The translations under genes were made by a program, and so were the position numbers. Of a DNA stretch of 64,000 nt, positions 51,258-59,686 are shown one piece after another. Source of the stretch: Bacillota bacterium (lineage in GTDB: Bacteria; Bacillota; Proteinivoracia; UBA4975; VEMY01); assembly GCA_009711825.1 (NCBI GenBank), contig VEMY01000010.1, forward strand, positions 62,001 to 126,000, read 5' to 3'. The notes below the pieces were generated by a model. The model was not told the DNA's origin and ran no database searches. It worked only from the letters and a program-made list of their open reading frames with translations. How positions within the stretch are numbered: the stretch's first letter is position 1; every line of letters starts with the position of its first letter.

Positions 51258-52379
51258 TTATTTAGCCTCCCGTTTATAAAATGGTAATTTAACAACTTTC
51301 GCCTTCAGCCGGCGATTACGCACGCCAACCAAGACGGTGGTGCCTTCCTCGATGTAACTGGTGTCCATAAGGGCATTGGCTATGTTCTTGCCCACTGTCG
51401 GGGAGAAAGAGCCGGTTGTAATAACACCAATCTGATCGCCAGCTTCATTGTAAACCGGATACTCGGCCCGGGGAATGCCGCGGTCCAACATTTCCAGACC
51501 CCGTAATCTCCGTTTCAGGCCTGCTTCCTTCTGGGCAATCAGGGCCTGCTTGCCGATATAATCGGCTTCCTTCTTCAGCTTGACAAAGAATCCAAGCCCT
51601 GCTTCCAACGGCGATATTTCCGGGGAAATTTCATGTCCATACAGGGGCAGGTTGGCTTCAAAACGCAAAGTGTCGCGAGAGCCCAGCCCTGCCGGCAAGA
51701 GACCTTTGTCTTTCCCTGCCTCCATAATCGCCTCCCAAAGCGGAGCCGCGACGTCCGGCCGGCAGTAAATCTCAAATCCATCTTCGCCAGTATAGCCGGT
51801 CCGGGAAATCAAACAGGAGCGGCCAGCGACATTGGCTTCATGGACAAAGCGGAAAAAGCCCAGCTGATCCAGGGGGATATCAGTAATTTTTTGCAAAATC
51901 GCCTCCGCCTCCGGCCCCTGGAGCGCCAATTGCGCTGTGGTGTCGGAAGTATTCTCCAGCTGGATACCCTGCCAGCAATGTTGCTGTAACCAGAGCCAAT
52001 CCTTTTCAGCGTTGGCGGCGTTGACAACCAAGAGAAATTTCTGGGCGTTGAACCGATAGACCAGCAAATCATCCACCACACCGCCATCGGGATAGCACAT
52101 CAGGGTATACATTACCTGACCGTCCACCAAACGGCCGATGTCATTGGTCAGCATGGATTGCAGCCAATCCAGTGCTTTTTCTCCGCCGACAACGATTTCC
52201 CCCATATGGGAAACATCAAACAGTCCGGCCCGGTTACGCACAGCGTCGATTTCTTCCAGAATGCCGCTATACTGAACCGGCAGCGCCCAACCACCAAAGT
52301 CGACAATTTTTCCGCCAGCGTCCACGTGTTGCTGATACAAAGGTGTCTTGTTCAAGTTTTCCAAATCCAATAATCCCAC
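51258..52379 (-). CDS. gcvT: Glycine cleavage system T protein (aminomethyltransferase)
   Basis: This 373-residue enzyme transfers the aminomethyl carbon to THF and releases ammonia. Characteristic segments are KIVDFGGWALPVQYSGILEE near residues 24-43, LFDVSHMGEIVVGG near 53-66, and ISRTGYTGEDGFEIYC near 195-210. SRDTLRFEANLPLYGHEI lies near 237-254. It is the first gene after the glycine riboswitch, with GGAGG before its ATG. Length is normal. The order T, H, PA, PB, L is the common Gram-positive layout. Confidence 0.96.
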   Translation of the reverse strand: MGLLDLENLNKTPLYQQHVDAGGKIVDFGGWALPVQYSGILEEIDAVRNRAGLFDVSHMGEIVVGGEKALDWLQSMLTNDIGRLVDGQVMYTLMCYPDGGVVDDLLVYRFNAQKFLLVVNAANAEKDWLWLQQHCWQGIQLENTSDTTAQLALQGPEAEAILQKITDIPLDQLGFFRFVHEANVAGRSCLISRTGYTGEDGFEIYCRPDVAAPLWEAIMEAGKDKGLLPAGLGSRDTLRFEANLPLYGHEISPEISPLEAGLGFFVKLKKEADYIGKQALIAQKEAGLKRRLRGLEMLDRGIPRAEYPVYNEAGDQIGVITTGSFSPTVGKNIANALMDTSYIEEGTTVLVGVRNRRLKAKVVKLPFYKREAK

Positions 52380-52398
52380 CTCCAGTCATAGTTTTAAC

Positions 52399-52438
52399 AA
52401 AAAAGAACAGAAAAAGCAGCTGATGCTGTTTTCCCTGT
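52399..52438 (-). terminator. Expression platform terminator of the glycine riboswitch
   Basis: The segment 52407-52438 can fold into a long hairpin (ACAG...CAGC with ATCA loop and GCTG...CTGT, two bulges). On the minus strand T-rich sequence (TTCTTTTTTG) follows just before gcvT. The 5' arm overlaps the end of aptamer 2, so glycine binding should prevent termination. Confidence 0.8.
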
Positions 52439-52608
52439 CCTGTTACCTGAGAGATTTCATCCCCTTTGGTGCGCTGCAAACAACGCTCTCCAGAGTTGTG
52501 TCCAAGTGACAGTACTTTTGCCTGAGAGTTTCGGCCTGAACGCAACATTTCAAGGCCTTGCTCCTTCGGCGCCCGCCGTGCGCGGATCTCTCCCGTCACC
52601 CATCATCC
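52435..52608 (-). promoter_or_regulatory. Tandem glycine riboswitch (two aptamers)
   Basis: Aptamer 1 (about 52602-52501) starts GGGAGAGATC and ends with ACTCTCAGGCAAAAGTACTG. Aptamer 2 (about 52499-52435) starts CTCTGGAGAGCG and ends with ATCTCTCAGGTAACAGGACAG. The GGAGAG opening and CTCTCAGG-AA-AGGAC closing elements of each are the gcvT-motif signature. Two aptamers in tandem upstream of gcvT are the standard glycine-sensing arrangement. Together with the downstream terminator it should be an ON switch for the gcv operon. Confidence 0.95.
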
Positions 52609-52719
52609 ACCTGTATGCACTTTATCATCAGGTATTTTCGTCAATCCCGGGGAAAAATCCTGCAAATCAGCGCAAGTGATTAAAAGAACTAGCGTTTGGC
52701 ACTAATTTGGCTAAAAATC

Positions 52720-52983
52720 TCAATCTTTTGGTCTCGGTGGGGGCACTAAACGTTCCTGCGCTTGATTATCCAGGCAGAGCTTTATGTGGCTTTTCAATAA
52801 GTTATAGTCTTCCACCAGCTGTTCAAAGGATTCTCCCGTCAGACTCCACTGATTCCAGGGTGTGAAACTGACTTCCACTTCACCGTTGGCAAGAATTGTC
52901 ACCCGCGCCTCGATATTCAGTTCCGGCAGCTTAATACGGGCAAACAATTCTTTCTTTACATCCATGGTCAACAAAGCAAACAC
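52720..52983 (-). CDS. Small hypothetical protein
   Basis: This open frame encodes 87 residues with no family I recognise. The core (KLPELNIEARVTILANGEVE near residues 18-37) looks like two beta strands, followed by a helix (SFEQLVEDYNLLKSHIKLCL near 51-70) and a Pro-rich tail with PPPRPKD. There is no membrane segment. The first codon is GTG with a nearby GGGGG. An ATG at 52965 would give 81 residues. It follows the FchA-like gene by 41 bases and precedes the glycine riboswitch by about 110 bases. The bases from 52609 to 52719 hold no feature I can support. Confidence 0.55.
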   Translation of the reverse strand: MFALLTMDVKKELFARIKLPELNIEARVTILANGEVEVSFTPWNQWSLTGESFEQLVEDYNLLKSHIKLCLDNQAQERLVPPPRPKD

Positions 52984-53023
52984 CCCCTAGCCAACAAATA
53001 TGTGGCAGGAGGTGCAAATATGC

Positions 53024-53629
53024 CTAGAGAGCAGCGAACTGCCGCTTGCCCTCTTCATGAGCCGCCTGGGCACGGCGGGAAAGTTCCAGAGCTTCCTCTT
53101 GAATCGACTTAGCGTCCGCTTCTGGCAGCCAGGGCAGATTTATGTTCACATTGGCCAGGGCGCCCTGAAAAGCGGTGTGCAGCAATTCCATACCGACATT
53201 GAGATCACTGATGGCGTTGGGGTTGCCTTTGGTCACCAGCGGCGGTATTTTTTCCAACATCGCCACACAGGCAGAAGCTGTTTGCAGGGGCACTTTTGTG
53301 GCCTGCAAGGAGGCCTCATCGATTGCCTGACTCCGCCCGGGGTCATCTTTGGGCATGCGGTTAGCGGTCAGTACCTGTTCAAAGGCGGCGCTGTCGGCAT
53401 CCACCAACTCCAGAAAATGACCACGCCACTTTTCGGCATATTCGGCAGTGGCTTCCATCTCTTCTTTGACCTGGGCATACTTCTTCCGTGCGGCAGTGAC
53501 ATTGCAGAACATAGCCACCAGTCCGCTGCCCAAGGCAGCTACATAGGCAGAGGCGCTGCCGCCTCCGGGAGTGGGGTTTTTGTCTGCCAGTCGGGCACTA
53601 AACTCCTGCAACGACAAGTTTACCAGCAT
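53024..53629 (-). CDS. Cyclodeaminase/cyclohydrolase family protein (FchA-like)
   Basis: This 201-residue helical protein has the NPTPGGGSASAYVAALGSGL motif near residues 18-37, typical of FtcD C-terminal and FchA proteins. It probably hydrolyses 5,10-methenyl-THF to 10-formyl-THF, or deaminates formimino-THF. It ends upstream of the 87-residue gene and the gcv operon, so a role in one-carbon flow from glycine is likely. FolD at 29439 offers an overlapping cyclohydrolase activity. It starts with two Met codons; either is possible. Its closest functional partner would be formate-THF ligase, not in the window. Confidence 0.85.
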   Translation of the reverse strand: MLVNLSLQEFSARLADKNPTPGGGSASAYVAALGSGLVAMFCNVTAARKKYAQVKEEMEATAEYAEKWRGHFLELVDADSAAFEQVLTANRMPKDDPGRSQAIDEASLQATKVPLQTASACVAMLEKIPPLVTKGNPNAISDLNVGMELLHTAFQGALANVNINLPWLPEADAKSIQEEALELSRRAQAAHEEGKRQFAAL

Positions 53630-53646
53630 CAAAACACCTCGCTTAT

Positions 53647-54282
53647 TTATTTTCGCGATGTCTGAACATCGCTGAGATGACTTGCTTCATTGAAACCATC
53701 AATTACAACCCTGCCGCCGGGATTCCAGCGCAGGCGGGTCACACCGCAATTCAAGAAATACATTATGCCCCGGCTTTGCCAGGGTATGCCCAGCAGCCCA
53801 GATAAAACTGCCTTCAGGACACCGCCGTGGGTGACGACAAGAATTAAATCGTTCTCGTCATGCTCGGCGGCAATTGCGTCCAACACATCAATGCACCGCT
53901 TCTGAAAGTCTAAATAGTGTTCACCCTCCGGCGGCGCCGGCGACTTAAAGGGATCCTGCCGCCACTGCTGCCAAAGTTCAGGGTTGGTGGCCGCAATCTC
54001 CTCCCGAGTCAGCCCTTCCCACTCCCCCACATTTATCTCCTGCAAATCCTCGCGGATTAGCACATCCATCTCACGCCGCTCTGCAACCGCTTCCGCTGTA
54101 GCGAACGCCCGTTTCAGGGGGCTGGCATAAATTGCCTTCAGGGGCTTGTCCGCCAGCAAATCAGCCAGCTGCTGGGCCTGGCCGCGGCCCCGCTCATTTA
54201 GCGGGACATCCACGCTGCCCTGCATCCGGCCGGCGCTATTCCAGTCGGTTTCGCCATGACGCGCCAAAATCATCTTAGTCAT
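53647..54282 (-). CDS. Histidine phosphatase family protein
   Basis: This 211-residue phosphatase of the phosphoglycerate mutase-like superfamily has the active-site ILARHGETDWNSAGRMQGS near residues 5-23, with His and Arg. The second Arg is in AIYASPLKRAFATAEAV near 53-69, and the second His is in LILVVTHGGVLKAVLSG near 149-165. It may act on cobalamin intermediates (CobC), phosphoserine-like or phosphoglycerate substrates; the context (between ddl and fchA) does not decide. I chose the ATG at 54282 behind AGGAGG, 8 bases into ddl; an ATG 55 codons upstream lies deep in ddl. Confidence 0.9.
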   Translation of the reverse strand: MTKMILARHGETDWNSAGRMQGSVDVPLNERGRGQAQQLADLLADKPLKAIYASPLKRAFATAEAVAERREMDVLIREDLQEINVGEWEGLTREEIAATNPELWQQWRQDPFKSPAPPEGEHYLDFQKRCIDVLDAIAAEHDENDLILVVTHGGVLKAVLSGLLGIPWQSRGIMYFLNCGVTRLRWNPGGRVVIDGFNEASHLSDVQTSRK

Positions 54283-55366
54283 TATTGTCCTCCTGTCGCT
54301 TATGCTGCAGCCGTCCTCGCCGCCAGTGACGGGCAAGACCAAGCTCCACCAGCCGATTGACCAATTCCGGTCCGCCCAGACCGCTGGCCTCCCATAGCTT
54401 TGGATACATGCTGATGGCGGTAAAGCCCGGCATGGTATTGATCTCATTCAAATAGACGCTGCCGTCGGATTTCACAAACATATCCACCCGGGCAAGGCCG
54501 GCGGCATCGACAGCGTGAAAGGCCTCCACCGCCAAATCCCGCACCCGCTGTGTAACATCATCAGGCAATTGGGCCGGGATAATCAGGCGGGACTTTTCAT
54601 CCAGGTACTTGGCTGAGTAGTCGTAGAAATCATTGGCGGGGACAATCTCACCGGGCACCGAGGCCCGGGCGTGCTCATTGCCGAGGACACTGCATTCAAT
54701 CTCCCTGCCCGTGATGCCGGCTTCGACGATAATCTTGCTGTCATATTTCAGGGCTTCCTCCACGGCCGGTAACAACTCGCGAATAGTTGTAACTTTACTA
54801 ATCCCCACCGAAGAACCAAGATTTGCCGGCTTCACAAACAGTGGCGTACCCAGGCGCTCCTCGATGCGGGCCACCAGCTCCCGGCGCCCATCATCCCATT
54901 CCCAGGCATTAAACGCAATATAGCTGCCCATCGGCAGATTCCTGGCCCGGAAAGCAATCTTCATCTGCACCTTATCCATACCCACTGCGGACCCGAGAAC
55001 CCCTGACCCCACATAGGGCACACCCGACAGCTCCAGGGCACCTTGAACGGTTCCGTCCTCACCAAAAGGACCGTGCAGCACCGGGAATACAATATCCAAA
55101 TCCAGCGGCTCGCCATCCACCAGCAGACCCAACCCCTGATAATTCAGGTCCAGACTCACCGGCTGCGCCTCGCTCAAATCAGCGCCGTCTACTAACATCT
55201 GCCAGATATCCGGATGGTAAAGCCACTGGCCGTCATTGGTGATGCCAATGGCCAAAACCGAATGTCCCACTTCCTTCAGAGAATCCATGATATAGCGGGC
55301 AGACTGCAGGGAAACCTCATGCTCCCCCGAGCGCCCTCCCATCAAAACCGCTACCTTATGTTGCAT
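54275..55366 (-). CDS. ddl: D-alanine--D-alanine ligase
   Basis: This 363-residue ATP-grasp enzyme joins two D-alanines for peptidoglycan. It starts with KVAVLMGGRSGEHEVSLQSA near residues 4-23. FPVLHGPFGEDGTVQGALEL lies near 93-112, the ATP-grasp KPANLGSSVGISKV near 178-191 and the metal-binding YLNEINTMPGFTAISMYP near 306-323. The ATG at 55366 follows GAGGTG; a GTG three codons upstream overlaps that site. The 5' region is 33 bases from the transporter gene, in the same transcript. A vancomycin-type ligase is not suggested. Confidence 0.95.
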   Translation of the reverse strand: MQHKVAVLMGGRSGEHEVSLQSARYIMDSLKEVGHSVLAIGITNDGQWLYHPDIWQMLVDGADLSEAQPVSLDLNYQGLGLLVDGEPLDLDIVFPVLHGPFGEDGTVQGALELSGVPYVGSGVLGSAVGMDKVQMKIAFRARNLPMGSYIAFNAWEWDDGRRELVARIEERLGTPLFVKPANLGSSVGISKVTTIRELLPAVEEALKYDSKIIVEAGITGREIECSVLGNEHARASVPGEIVPANDFYDYSAKYLDEKSRLIIPAQLPDDVTQRVRDLAVEAFHAVDAAGLARVDMFVKSDGSVYLNEINTMPGFTAISMYPKLWEASGLGGPELVNRLVELGLARHWRRGRLQHKRQEDNND

Positions 55367-55398
55367 GCTAAACACCTCGCCTGTTTGCTAATATTATA

Positions 55399-56283
55399 TT
55401 ACTCCATTGCCGGCGCTTTAACCTTCCGGGGCGCCAATTCCGCCAGGAAAATCCCCGCCATGATCAAGACAGAGCCGGCAACACCCAGGGGGGGCAGGCG
55501 CTCAGCCAAAAAGATCATCGCAAAGACGGCGGCGAACACCGGCTCCAGTGCAAAGATCAACGCCGCACGTTCCGGGCTCACCACCCGCTGACCCCAGGTC
55601 TGCCCAACAGTGGTGATAACCGTGGCAAAGAAAGCCAGGTAAAGCAAGGACCACCAGATTATCGGTGCCATCGGCACCTGGGTTTCGAAAAGCAAAGTCG
55701 CCAGCCAACACACGGCAGCAGTGATCACGACCTTAATCAGCGCCAGCAACCCCACCCGCACCCGGTTGGCATAAAGCCCAACATATAGTATGTAAAAGGA
55801 AAAGGCGATGGCACTCAATAACAAATAAACGTCACCCCGGTTAATTGCCCAGCCGGCTTCAAAATCCAGACTCATCAACCCCATGCCGACAGCAGCCAAC
55901 CCGGCGGCAAAAAACACCCAAAAGGAAGGGCGCCGACGGAACAAAAGCGCTCCGGCCAAAGGCACCAACACAACCGCCAATCCGGTAATAAACCCGGCCT
56001 TAGTGGCTGTAGTATACACCATGCCAGTAGTCTGCCCCACAAACCCCATGGCCATCAAACCACCAGTCACCAGGCCACCTTTTAACTCCACAGAGTTCAT
56101 CGAAGGCAGGTTACGCAAGTTCAACAACAGCAGACCAAAGGTGGCCAAGGAAAAACGCCAGGCCAAAAAATATAACGGCGGCATCTCCGCCAGTAAAGAA
56201 TTTTTGGTAACAGTAAAAGTAGTCCCCCATATTAGGGTGATAAATATAAGAACCGCATACCCCATCCATCTCTTCTCTCTCAT
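55399..56283 (-). CDS. EamA/DMT family transporter
   Basis: This 294-residue protein has ten hydrophobic helices arranged as two EamA repeats, opening with MGYAVLIFITLIWGTTFTVT near residues 7-26. It carries the first-repeat GLVTGGLMAMGFVGQTTGMV segment and the second-repeat SPERAALIFALEPVFAAVFAM near 235-255. It is a drug/metabolite transporter, probably exporting amino acids or similar small solutes. The substrate cannot be read from the sequence. The start follows GAGGTGAG, and an extended -10 promoter lies 36 bases upstream, so it leads the ddl unit. Confidence 0.85.
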   Translation of the reverse strand: MREKRWMGYAVLIFITLIWGTTFTVTKNSLLAEMPPLYFLAWRFSLATFGLLLLNLRNLPSMNSVELKGGLVTGGLMAMGFVGQTTGMVYTTATKAGFITGLAVVLVPLAGALLFRRRPSFWVFFAAGLAAVGMGLMSLDFEAGWAINRGDVYLLLSAIAFSFYILYVGLYANRVRVGLLALIKVVITAAVCWLATLLFETQVPMAPIIWWSLLYLAFFATVITTVGQTWGQRVVSPERAALIFALEPVFAAVFAMIFLAERLPPLGVAGSVLIMAGIFLAELAPRKVKAPAME

Positions 56284-56318
56284 GGCTCACCTCAGAAGTA
56301 AAATGACATGACGGGATT

Positions 56319-56327
56319 ATTATAACA
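56319..56327 (-). promoter_or_regulatory. Extended -10 promoter of the transporter-ddl unit
   Basis: The minus strand reads TGTTATAAT, identical to the extended -10 before the Asp23 gene. It lies right after the pilus operon terminator, so the -35 region would overlap that hairpin. The leader would be about 30 bases. Confidence 0.5.
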
Positions 56328-56351
56328 TAAAAAAAGCCGGCTGGGCCGACT
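56327..56351 (-). terminator. Terminator of the type IV pilus operon
   Basis: The 7-bp stem AGCCGGC (56335-56341) with GCCGACT (56345-56351), one wobble pair, has a 3-base loop. On the minus strand at least seven T follow. It overlaps the stop of the last pilin-like gene. Confidence 0.88.
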
Positions 56352-56802
56352 ATTGGTTGTAGCGCATATTGCGCATAAAAATCCTCTCTTCAAGGGTAAC
56401 TTTCCCGGAGTTCACAGTTACTGCAATCTGGTACGTATTCTCTACTAATTCAAAATCAAAGCTATCAATATTACGGGCAAACACAACTACATCCCCGTTG
56501 TCGATATTACGGCGACGCAGAACCTTATCTTCAACCTCTATCGTCCAAGGGTCATTGTCCCGCACTCGTGTATAAATAATCGTGCTGTTGACACCTTCCT
56601 GGACATTCATTGCTCCGGCCAGTTCGGTACGTAAATGGGTCATTGCCAATTCTGCAGCCTGGCCACCAAAGGCGGCCTGTTGACTGCTATTGGCGCCACG
56701 CAAGGCACCAACAAAGAAGGTAGAGACCGCTGTGGTAATCAGTAGAAAAATTATCATAGTTACCAATAACTCAACCAAGGTCATACCTCTGTTGTTAAGC
56801 AC
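56350..56802 (-). CDS. Prepilin-like protein (PilW/ComGF type)
   Basis: This 150-residue minor-pilin candidate has the class III signal NNRGMTLVELLVTMIIFLLI near residues 3-22. The prepilin peptidase cuts after Gly6, leaving N-terminal Met, and a Glu lies five residues after. A soluble beta-rich domain follows. The GTG at 56802 is right after the prepilin peptidase stop (2 bases) and behind GGGGGTGG; a start 24 codons earlier lies inside the peptidase gene. It is the last gene of the operon. It probably primes or decorates the type IV pilus or DNA-uptake pseudopilus. Confidence 0.85.
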   Translation of the reverse strand: MLNNRGMTLVELLVTMIIFLLITTAVSTFFVGALRGANSSQQAAFGGQAAELAMTHLRTELAGAMNVQEGVNSTIIYTRVRDNDPWTIEVEDKVLRRRNIDNGDVVVFARNIDSFDFELVENTYQIAVTVNSGKVTLEERIFMRNMRYNQ

Positions 56803-56803
56803 C

Positions 56804-57568
56804 TTACCACCCCCAAAGCAATAATGTGAAATCCCAGTAAAGCTGAATAATCTCTGTTGACCAAAACATAGCAACCACTGCCCCTACCGCCAGAAATGGT
56901 CCAAATGGCACCTCAGTCTTCCTGCCACCTTTCCGGCTGAATAGCAGTATCCCAACAGAGATAAGTCCTCCGCCAAAGAACGAGACCAATAATGCAATTA
57001 GTCCGGACTGCCATCCCAGGGCCAAACCGATGGCGAGGGCAAGCTTGATATCTCCACCGCCCATGCCGCCCCGACTGGCTATGGCAATCAGAAACAGAAT
57101 AACAAAAAGTAATACTCCTCCCAAAATGGCGGCCCAGTCCAAGCTGACTAAGGCCAATAGAGCAAGAACCGCAGAAGCACCAAGACTGATTGAATCAGGA
57201 ATAATCCGGTGAGAAAAGTCGGTGCCAACAGCAATTACCAATGCCCATATCAAGATAATATACCGGAGGGTCTCCAGGCTATACCCCCATCGGAACCCAA
57301 TCAGGCCAAACAACAACGCAGTCACCATTTCAACCAACGGGTACTGCCAAGAAATTGCCTGGTTGCACTTAGCACATCTGCCCTTTAAAATGAGCCAGCT
57401 GAGTATCGGGACCAGTTGCCAGGGGAGTATTCTTTGCCCGCAGTGAGGGCAGTGGGATGGCGGCCAGGCTATTGACTCATTCCTGGGCAGTCTATAAATA
57501 CAGACATTGGCGAAGCTGCCAAACACTGCACCTAACAATGTGCCGACTAAACCAATTACTGTATTCAC
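56804..57568 (-). CDS. pilD: Prepilin peptidase / N-methyltransferase
   Basis: This 254-residue membrane aspartyl protease cleaves and N-methylates pilins. A zinc-type tetracysteine region (CPHCGQRILPWQLV near residues 40-53 and CAKCNQAI near 70-77) precedes the membrane core. The catalytic aspartates are in AVGTDFSHRIIPDSI near 116-130 and GGMGGGDIKLALAIG near 168-182. It has seven or eight hydrophobic helices. It overlaps pilO by 4 bases. All the prepilins in this window (56350, 60844 and 61303) would be its substrates. Confidence 0.95.
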   Translation of the reverse strand: MNTVIGLVGTLLGAVFGSFANVCIYRLPRNESIAWPPSHCPHCGQRILPWQLVPILSWLILKGRCAKCNQAISWQYPLVEMVTALLFGLIGFRWGYSLETLRYIILIWALVIAVGTDFSHRIIPDSISLGASAVLALLALVSLDWAAILGGVLLFVILFLIAIASRGGMGGGDIKLALAIGLALGWQSGLIALLVSFFGGGLISVGILLFSRKGGRKTEVPFGPFLAVGAVVAMFWSTEIIQLYWDFTLLLWGW

Positions 57569-58137
57569 TGGAAGGGGTTGTCCCTTCCGGGAGCATCGTA
57601 GGGAGTGGGAGGATAGAAATCATCACCATATATGGAGATTTGAATATTTGCATTGATACTGTCACCAGAGCGTGAAAGATTAAATGAATCCACTGCCAAC
57701 AGCCGCTCGTGGTTCTCCAACATCTTAATATAATCAAAATGCTCCTGATAATCGCCCTCCAAAAGTATTGTCAGGTCCAGGCTCATGTATTCATCATCTC
57801 TGCTGGGGTTCCCCCCCCGAATGCTATTGAGTGTTAAACCTGATTCCTCGGCCATTTTTTCAAGTTCAGCCAGGAGTTCCCGTAATTGACCATTGGGAGG
57901 GATCAGCGCCTCTAATTCTTCCTGTTGAACTAATAATGAGCCTGTATCAATCGCCAGCAATGTTTCCAGCCTTTGCTCCAATTGTTGTTGAAAGATTTCT
58001 CTGTTCTCGATCTCAGATTTTACCTGGTTTGATTCCTCAATTGCCGGTTCGAGAAATAGAAACCAAACACAGCCATTAACAGCGAGCATTAATACAATCG
58101 CAATTGCCCACTTGTAGGCAGGCGCTAGATTATTCAT
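57565..58137 (-). CDS. pilO: PilO-like type IV pilus assembly protein
   Basis: This 190-residue inner-membrane protein has a cytoplasmic start, one membrane helix (about residues 11-30), a coiled coil (about 31-65) and a small alpha/beta domain. LEALIPPNGQLRELLAELEK lies near 72-91 and LEGDYQEHFDYIKMLENHER near 127-146, the pattern of PilO/GspM-type ferredoxin-like domains. With PilM and PilN it forms the alignment complex that links the cytoplasmic ring to the pilus platform. It overlaps pilN by 8 bases and pilD by 4. Confidence 0.85.
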   Translation of the reverse strand: MNNLAPAYKWAIAIVLMLAVNGCVWFLFLEPAIEESNQVKSEIENREIFQQQLEQRLETLLAIDTGSLLVQQEELEALIPPNGQLRELLAELEKMAEESGLTLNSIRGGNPSRDDEYMSLDLTILLEGDYQEHFDYIKMLENHERLLAVDSFNLSRSGDSINANIQISIYGDDFYPPTPYDAPGRDNPFQ

Positions 58138-58678
58138 CTTCTTCGGGCACCTCCCGTCCGTGCCAACCGCTCAAAGTTAACTGAAACGAGCCATCTACGG
58201 TCGCACTATTATAATGAACTACCCGAAGCCCTGTTTCCTGGTGCAAACTTCCCAACATATTCGCTACTGCAGTAATGGATGGTGTATAGCCGCTCAAAAC
58301 GATTGCGCCGTCTGGAGTGCCTCGAAATCCGCTGAGTATTACCTCGTTCTCCATCGCCTGCTCAACTGATGTGAGCGACGGATTCCATAGCTTCGATTCG
58401 ACAACTTTCATTTGAATATAGTCAGCTTTTGCCATAACCGAATCTTCTAATTCTGCGGCCCACTCGGCATCAGCAATTTTCCTTTCCAAAGAAGCAATGC
58501 TTGACTCCAAGCTGTCTAAATCCGAGCGCAGTGTCCCCAAATTGACCTCGAGCAATACCCACCAGCCCGCCAAAGCCATTGCATTAATTAACAAAATTAT
58601 AGTGATTAAAACCGGGATTGGACGAAGTGAAGGTTGGGGACGAAATTGTTTTGGTAACAGGTTAACCTGAAGCTGCAT
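58130..58678 (-). CDS. pilN: PilN-like type IV pilus assembly protein
   Basis: This 182-residue protein begins MQLQVNLLPKQFRPQPSLRP, the conserved NLLP motif that binds PilM. A membrane helix follows (about residues 22-44), then a coiled coil (about 45-75) and an alpha/beta domain. The ATG at 58678 coincides with the pilM stop; an earlier in-frame start would extend into pilM. It sits between pilM and pilO in the usual order. Confidence 0.9.
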   Translation of the reverse strand: MQLQVNLLPKQFRPQPSLRPIPVLITIILLINAMALAGWWVLLEVNLGTLRSDLDSLESSIASLERKIADAEWAAELEDSVMAKADYIQMKVVESKLWNPSLTSVEQAMENEVILSGFRGTPDGAIVLSGYTPSITAVANMLGSLHQETGLRVVHYNSATVDGSFQLTLSGWHGREVPEEDE

Positions 58679-59670
58679 TATTTCCCCTCCCATAACCCGG
58701 CTCCAAGAGCAACGTTGTACATAATTTTATCGCTGCGGGGAGTGCGCAATTTACTGGCGAACTCAGCATACCTTGCCTGCACCCCGACAACATCGCCAAT
58801 CAGGGCCTCAACTCCTCGAGTCGAAGAAGCGCCGCCAGTCAACAGCACCTGATCAAAATTCTGGTCCCCTTCTTGCTGATAATTGCTGCGGTAATATTCA
58901 AGCGAGCGTTGCAGCTCGCGAGCCAATTCGCTGTGCCAACTTTCCAGCCATTCCTCGCTGTACTCACCACGTAACTTCATTATCTCTGCCTCTTCAAAGC
59001 TACGCTCTGTCGCTGCCTGAATTGCCTTTGTAGCCTGCAAACCACCGATCGACAAGCTCCGGGAAAAAACAAGCTTTGTGCTTTCAAAGAAATGCAGCTG
59101 GGTGGTTTCAGCCCCCAGATCAATAATTACTGTTGACTCATTGGAATCTTTTAATAACCAGCGCCCCAATGCCATTGGGGCTACATCCAGCGCAACAAGA
59201 CGCAAACCTGATTCTCTGACAGCATCGGTGTATCGCTCAATAGTGCTATCCCGTACAGCAACAAGAAGGATATCCTGCATCTCACCTTCTTCAGTAACTT
59301 TAGTTCCTTGCTGTACCCAGTCCATTTGGGCCTCTTCAACAGCAAACGGCAGAACCCTGCGGGCCTCCCACTCAACCGCGTCAGCTGTTTCCTTTGGCTT
59401 CATAATTGGAACCTGAATATGGCGCAGAACAAGAGTACTGGCCGGCAGTGTAGCCACAACCTGATTGTTTTGTAATTTTTGCTGCTTCACTAACATCTTT
59501 AAGGCATCACAAACTACTTCCGGGGTCTGTAGAACCCCTTTTGTGACAGCGCCCTCCGGACTAAGCATTCTTGCCACAAGGGGTTTCCCGCCTCTGCGGG
59601 GCAGACATACCTTGATGAAAGTGCTGCCTATGTCTAATCCGAGTTTGTATTTGTTAGAAAAAAAAGGCAA
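58678..59670 (-). CDS. pilM: PilM type IV pilus assembly ATPase-like protein
   Basis: This 330-residue actin/FtsA-like protein has the GLDIGSTFIKVCL phosphate motif near residues 10-22 and ATVIIDLGAETTQLHFFEST near 175-194. GVEALIGDVVGVQARYAEF lies near the end. It forms a cytoplasmic ring and binds the PilN N-terminal peptide. The start follows a T-rich stretch after the pilX-like gene, 16 bases away. A middle insertion common in FtsA is absent. The order PilM-N-O is standard. Confidence 0.92.
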   Translation of the reverse strand: MPFFSNKYKLGLDIGSTFIKVCLPRRGGKPLVARMLSPEGAVTKGVLQTPEVVCDALKMLVKQQKLQNNQVVATLPASTLVLRHIQVPIMKPKETADAVEWEARRVLPFAVEEAQMDWVQQGTKVTEEGEMQDILLVAVRDSTIERYTDAVRESGLRLVALDVAPMALGRWLLKDSNESTVIIDLGAETTQLHFFESTKLVFSRSLSIGGLQATKAIQAATERSFEEAEIMKLRGEYSEEWLESWHSELARELQRSLEYYRSNYQQEGDQNFDQVLLTGGASSTRGVEALIGDVVGVQARYAEFASKLRTPRSDKIMYNVALGAGLWEGK

Positions 59671-59686
59671 GGTTGCAGCCTCCCTC

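Noticed and set aside
52267-52599. Minus-strand open frame of 110 codons across the gcvT leader
   Set aside because: It covers the tandem glycine riboswitch and terminator, which explain the sequence better.
52694-52712. Plus-strand TGGCAC-TAATT-TGGCT resembling a sigma-54 promoter
   Set aside because: The -12 block does not have TTGC at the right place and no plus-strand gene follows.
55363-55372. TTGCATGC near the ddl start as a possible activator site
   Set aside because: It has no second TGCA at 6-base spacing and no sigma-54 promoter downstream.
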